From the NCBI RefSeq assembly GCF_000264995.1, contig NW_006767443.1, forward strand, positions 72,280 to 136,279: a stretch of DNA of 64,000 bases, in the 5' to 3' direction. Shown in pieces: positions 60,495 to 64,000 of the stretch; positions within the stretch are counted from its first letter, which is position 1, and every line of letters starts with the position of its first letter. Under the pieces are notes generated by a model. It was not told where the DNA came from and ran no database searches. It saw nothing but the letters and a program-made list of their open reading frames with translations. The translations under genes were made by a program, and so were the position numbers. This DNA is from Punctularia strigosozonata HHB-11173 SS5 (taxonomy: Eukaryota > Basidiomycota > Agaricomycetes > Corticiales > Punctulariaceae).

Positions 60495-61919
60495 CCTCGT
60501 TGCATAACTTCGGCAGCACAGATCACGTTTAGTATACTAGATAGTGCAACTTATTAATCTCTCTCCTGTGATGGACCGGTATTGTGTAAGGACGAGGAAG
60601 TAGCTGATAGACACAGGAGGAGAGACTGTATACCGGCTCTTGTCACATTGGATTGAAGCAGTTGGTTAACATACGTTGGCAAATGAGGAGAAGGACGGAA
60701 TAGGTGTGGGGACGCGGTCATCAATACAAAGAATTTTGCTCCGTAAAGAATCATTCGAGGAACAGCGTACGAGGATCACGATGAAAGAGTCAGTCATAGA
60801 GTGTCGGGCTAGGAAGCTGGCTGGGAATGAGATCTGGACGTGGCGTTAGTGCATGAACGCGGCGACGCGCGATGAACCGGTGAAGAATGTCTGTCAAGCA
60901 GATCCTCAGCGCATCAGGAGGACCCAAAGCAGGGCTATGACATTACGGCTTGTATCCAAAGGCTCAGGAGCGCCGCTGGTGTTGAACGTCGAACCGGAAG
61001 TCGTTGTCGAGGTTGTGGCCGGAACTTGAGGTCGAGAGGCGTTCATGATGATCACATCTGGCCAGGCGGCAGGCCTCACGGTCGCGATTCGGTTTCTGCG
61101 TTGAGTATAGCCTCCCCGATCGTCTCGGTTCACTGTTGACCGCTGTCATCGCATGTGCACAAGTGGCTCTCCTGAATCTGTCCTCAGCGCATGCTGTCCT
61201 GACGTGCCTCGGGTTCATGCGCTCATGCGCGAGTGATTTGGGGAACATCCCGCTATCCGCGTTCTCTGTCTCACAAGTTTCGGTCGTGGTGTCCTGCCTC
61301 TGTAGGCTGAAAGGACCTTTCAATTTGAGCCCAACCGCCGCTACTTTTGAACATCTCCACAAAGCATCCCACACCTCGCGGCGTCGTCTGCACCTTGCAT
61401 AACCAGTGGGTGAGATCACCGTCTCTTCATGCTCAGCAAGTATATATTATGTTTCAGTTCGATCGCTTGTGCGTAATTCCGCGACGTTCGCGAATCCACT
61501 GTTTGCTCTTCTCCTGCTCGTTGACGACGTCGGTGGGCGCCGTTCACACTTGTTTCGGAGTCCATCATCCCCGCAGGACCTCCGCGCAGTCCCAATCAGT
61601 CCATGGCTACCGAGTGCGCTCTCCGCTTCCTACCTATCCTCGGGAATTGCTGACGGCGTTGGCATCCAGCTGCTGTCCTGCACAAGCAGATGACCATGGA
61701 AGGAACGTCAACGAAGCGCGAACAGGGCATATCTCAGCCTGATTTTGGTATTTGCCCCCAGGCGGCGCCCTAGAATCACGACCGTCGTCACTCTCAAACA
61801 TTCGCATTCGCGATTCGTGATCGGAAAAGTGCACAAATCCTGTCTCGATATAAATGAAGAGGTTTGCTTGGGGCGCCGCGACGAGACCGAGGCTTGTTTC
61901 CGTCTGGCCGCTCTACGTG
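60495..61919. other. 1.4-kb stretch between CCZ1 and the chitinase gene with no supported gene
   Basis: Short open frames occur on both strands (for example 60964-61419 minus and 61347-61742 plus). None shows family motifs, splice continuity or the missing Ccz1 C terminus. It must include the chitinase promoter. Confidence 0.4.
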
Positions 61920-63548
61920 ATGCTCAGCCTACTTCGCTGCCCCTTCGCTGCCCTCCTTGTAGTTTCTTCGTTCTTGGCGTCCGAGGCTTACTCTTCCCCT
62001 TTCTTTGCGGATGGTCCCGGGCAGGTGGTGCTCTCTAGTCCACAGCACGACGTTCCATTTGCATCTGCTTCCAACGCGAGCGATCCACCACACTGGGTAT
62101 GGGCATATGTTTTGCCACCCTGATATCTTTCTCACTACATATTAGGTGATCTACAGCGATAAATACGTGTCTGGTGACACCGGTCCTCCTAACGTGACAT
62201 CCGTCGAGGTATGTTGATTCCAACCAAATTTCGATGCCTGGAACTGAAAGGGTGTATTCAAGGGCTTCAATGTGTTGTGAGGTTACTCACTATGCCTGAA
62301 TGGGTCGATTTGATGACGCCTCTATGTGCCAGTATTTTGTCTTTCCTCCTCACCGAGGGCGCATACGACAAAGCAGAGGAGTGGACCACGCTCACGAAGG
62401 ATCAGCGTACCCAGATCAAAAAGCAGTATGCAGACGCCGGCATCAAGCTCATGGTAGTCATTTTCCGGCTACAGATTGGCTGTCTCAGGTTCTCATCCAA
62501 CATCTAGGTTTCAGCATTTGGCTCGACCGACACGCCGACTTCTTCCGGTGCCGACGCTATCAAGACTGCGGATAATTTTGCTGAGTGGGTCCAGGAATAC
62601 GACCTCGATGGCATAGACGTTGACTATGAGGTATATTCTGGTGTTTGTTCCTTGCTATTGTTGTTGACAATCTGCGTGAGCGTAGGACCTGGCTGCGATG
62701 GATGCTCGAGACGGAAAGGCTGAACAATGGCTGGCGAACTTCACGACGGAACTTCGAGTCAAGTTACCGGCCGGATCCTACATTATCACACATGCTCGTA
62801 CGTTCTGCCGCCAAATCAGCTCGATGTGCAGATACTGACTCCCGATTCGGTTCAGCTGTCGCCCCTTGGTAAGTTCCGCCCGTCTTTCGGGTCTTTGATA
62901 TGGCTGAACCTGTGCATCATAGGTTCTCGCCGGATGCATACAACGGCAAAGCTTATCTGGAAGTCGACAAGAGCGTCGGTAGCTTGATTGATTGGGTACG
63001 CTACCTACCGCCTCGCACCTGAGCGGCGCTCACTGAGCATTCTCCATCCTGCCCTCGCACAGTACAACGTCCAATTTTACAATCGTAGGTGTCCCGATAT
63101 GATGCGCAGAATCTAAACTTACTCGTGTGGCAGAGGGATCAACGGAGTATACCGATTGCGATGGCCTCCTCACGAGGTCGTCAACCCAGTGGGCCAACAC
63201 ATCGGTATTCGAAATCGCCAATACCGGGGTTCCGCTCAATAAACTCGTGATCGGCAAGCCGGCCCAAGTGGTATGCGATTTGCCCGGTCTCGAAAAAGGA
63301 AGGCATACTGACTCTATTCACATCTCTCAGGGGGATGCGTCAAACGGCTATATGGATGCCGATACATTGGCAGGATGCCTTTCACAGGCGAAGGCTAAAA
63401 ACTGGACTGCCGGCGCGATGGTTTGGGAGGTGCGTATTTGAATGGATCTATCACAGGCTGATAGCTGATTTGCCGTTGTCTGTCGTAGTATCCCAACGCG
63501 GCCACGTCTTGGATTAAGACTGTGCGCTCGAAGTCCTGGCCAGCATGA
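61920..63548 (+). CDS. Secreted GH18 chitinase
   Basis: About eleven short exons. The chosen start (MLSLLRCPFAALLVVSSFLA) gives a clean signal peptide; an ATG at 61854 would add 22 residues. After HW the exons join VIYSDKYVSGDTGPPNVTSV, GFNVILSFLLTEGAYDKAEE, QIKKQYADAGIKLMVSAFGS, then the catalytic motif DLDGIDVDYE (DxxDxDxE with the acid Glu). Later blocks: LPAGSYIITHAPVAPWFSPD, SVGSLIDWYNVQFYNQGSTE, VPLNKLVIGKPAQGDASNGY, AKNWTAGAMVWEYPNAATSW, ending VRSKSWPA with a stop at 63546-63548. All ten introns are GT-AG and in frame. The enzyme cleaves beta-1,4-linked N-acetylglucosamine polymers outside the cell, in wall remodelling or nutrient gain. It has no chitin-binding module. Confidence 0.92.
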
Positions 63549-64000
63549 TTGAATTCCCATTTTGCTTTTATCCTTTGAGAGTCCATAGTACTATCCTATT
63601 CGGTCGAGCAAGCCGTGCCCAGCCATAGCGATACTCGTTCCGCTGTTGGACATCATACCATGCCATGAGTACTACCTTGCAAAGAAGATGCCTGATCAAA
63701 GTTGTCAGGTTTGCTGTGTATCCACGTGATAAGACGTAATGGACATCATAGAACGTGAGATAACGATCCCCGCAATTACGCCGAATGGCCTTGAGGCATC
63801 CCTTTACGTCTTCGGCCCCTTGCTCACTGGAATGGTCTTCTACCCGCCGTTTCATTTTCGTCCCTCTTAGCTTTCCTCTTTACCCCCGTCCGTTTGGCCC
63901 CTCTGTGGAGGGTTGTCCCCTCCAACTCTAACGTCTTGTTGCGGCCTTGAGCCAGCGCTGGGCGTCCGTACGAGACTCGAGTGCGGTAGACATCGCGGCT
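63549..64000. other. Downstream flank of the chitinase gene
   Basis: A 95-codon minus-strand frame at 63568-63855 is the only sizeable open frame. It has no recognised motif and I would not call it a gene. Confidence 0.35.

Noticed and set aside
60964-61419. Minus-strand 151-codon frame in the gap before the chitinase
   Set aside because: Composition and lack of motifs suggest chance; it also does not match the missing part of CCZ1.
63568-63855. 95-codon minus-strand open frame at the window end
   Set aside because: No recognised motif, no splice partners and no conserved pattern; insufficient for a gene call.

Overview
This is a window of fungal nuclear DNA, GC-rich, with short introns (about 50-60 nt) splitting nearly every gene. 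The gene set (Rxt3, Clr2, Pmt4, B55, Caf40, hybrid histidine kinase, P450s, GH18 chitinase) and the very dense introns point to a basidiomycete, most likely an agaricomycete wood-decay or litter fungus. I cannot name the species from sequence alone. Gene models are my own splicing by eye, checked by reading frame and family motifs.

Layout. 1-1.1 kb: GC-rich, no supported gene. 1.1-5.2 kb (-): RXT3, extremely low-complexity. 6.3-8.3 kb (-): TRAPPC12, followed by a decayed tandem duplicate of its first exon and promoter (to about 9.66 kb). 9.8-23.7 kb: an aryl-alcohol-dehydrogenase-type aldo-keto reductase, an intact P450, Clr2, a KAR9-like GAR protein and a broken paralogue of the P450. 24.2-27.6 kb: COX9 (+) convergent with PMT4 (-). 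27.8-30.9 kb: GAF hybrid histidine kinase (+). 31.8-36.8 kb (-): two sorting nexins side by side, MVP1 and VPS5. 37.1-39.0 kb: PP2A B55 subunit (+). 39.6-41.2 kb (-): ER J-protein. 41.6-42.9 kb (+): CAF40. 43.3-47.5 kb (-): DUSP-type ubiquitin protease. 47.6-50.0 kb (+): dihydroxyacetone kinase. 50.5-50.9 kb: a 415-bp transposon with terminal inverted repeats. 51.1-56.1 kb (+): ADF-H/PH protein, NTF2-like protein, ribosomal eL43, DUF829 protein. 56.2-57.9 kb (-): FAD amine oxidase. 58.0-59.4 kb (+): Red5/ZC3H3-type CCCH protein. 59.6-60.5 kb (+): CCZ1 start, apparently cut short. 61.9-63.5 kb (+): secreted GH18 chitinase.

Most genes are housekeeping: membrane traffic (TRAPPC12, MVP1, VPS5, CCZ1), chromatin and RNA control (RXT3, Clr2, CAF40, Red5-like), and signalling or protein quality control (histidine kinase, B55, ubiquitin protease, J-protein). 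Several are divergent pairs sharing 130-430 bp (DUSP protease/DAK, amine oxidase/Red5-like, PMT4/histidine kinase, VPS5/B55, J-protein/CAF40). I see no virus-like element, CRISPR, rRNA or convincing tRNA. The most notable signals are eight inferred GC-AG introns in one 64-kb window (one shared by both P450 paralogues), the TRAPPC12 duplication, the inverted-repeat transposon, the decaying P450 and the truncated CCZ1. None of these amounts to a new biological system on the evidence here.
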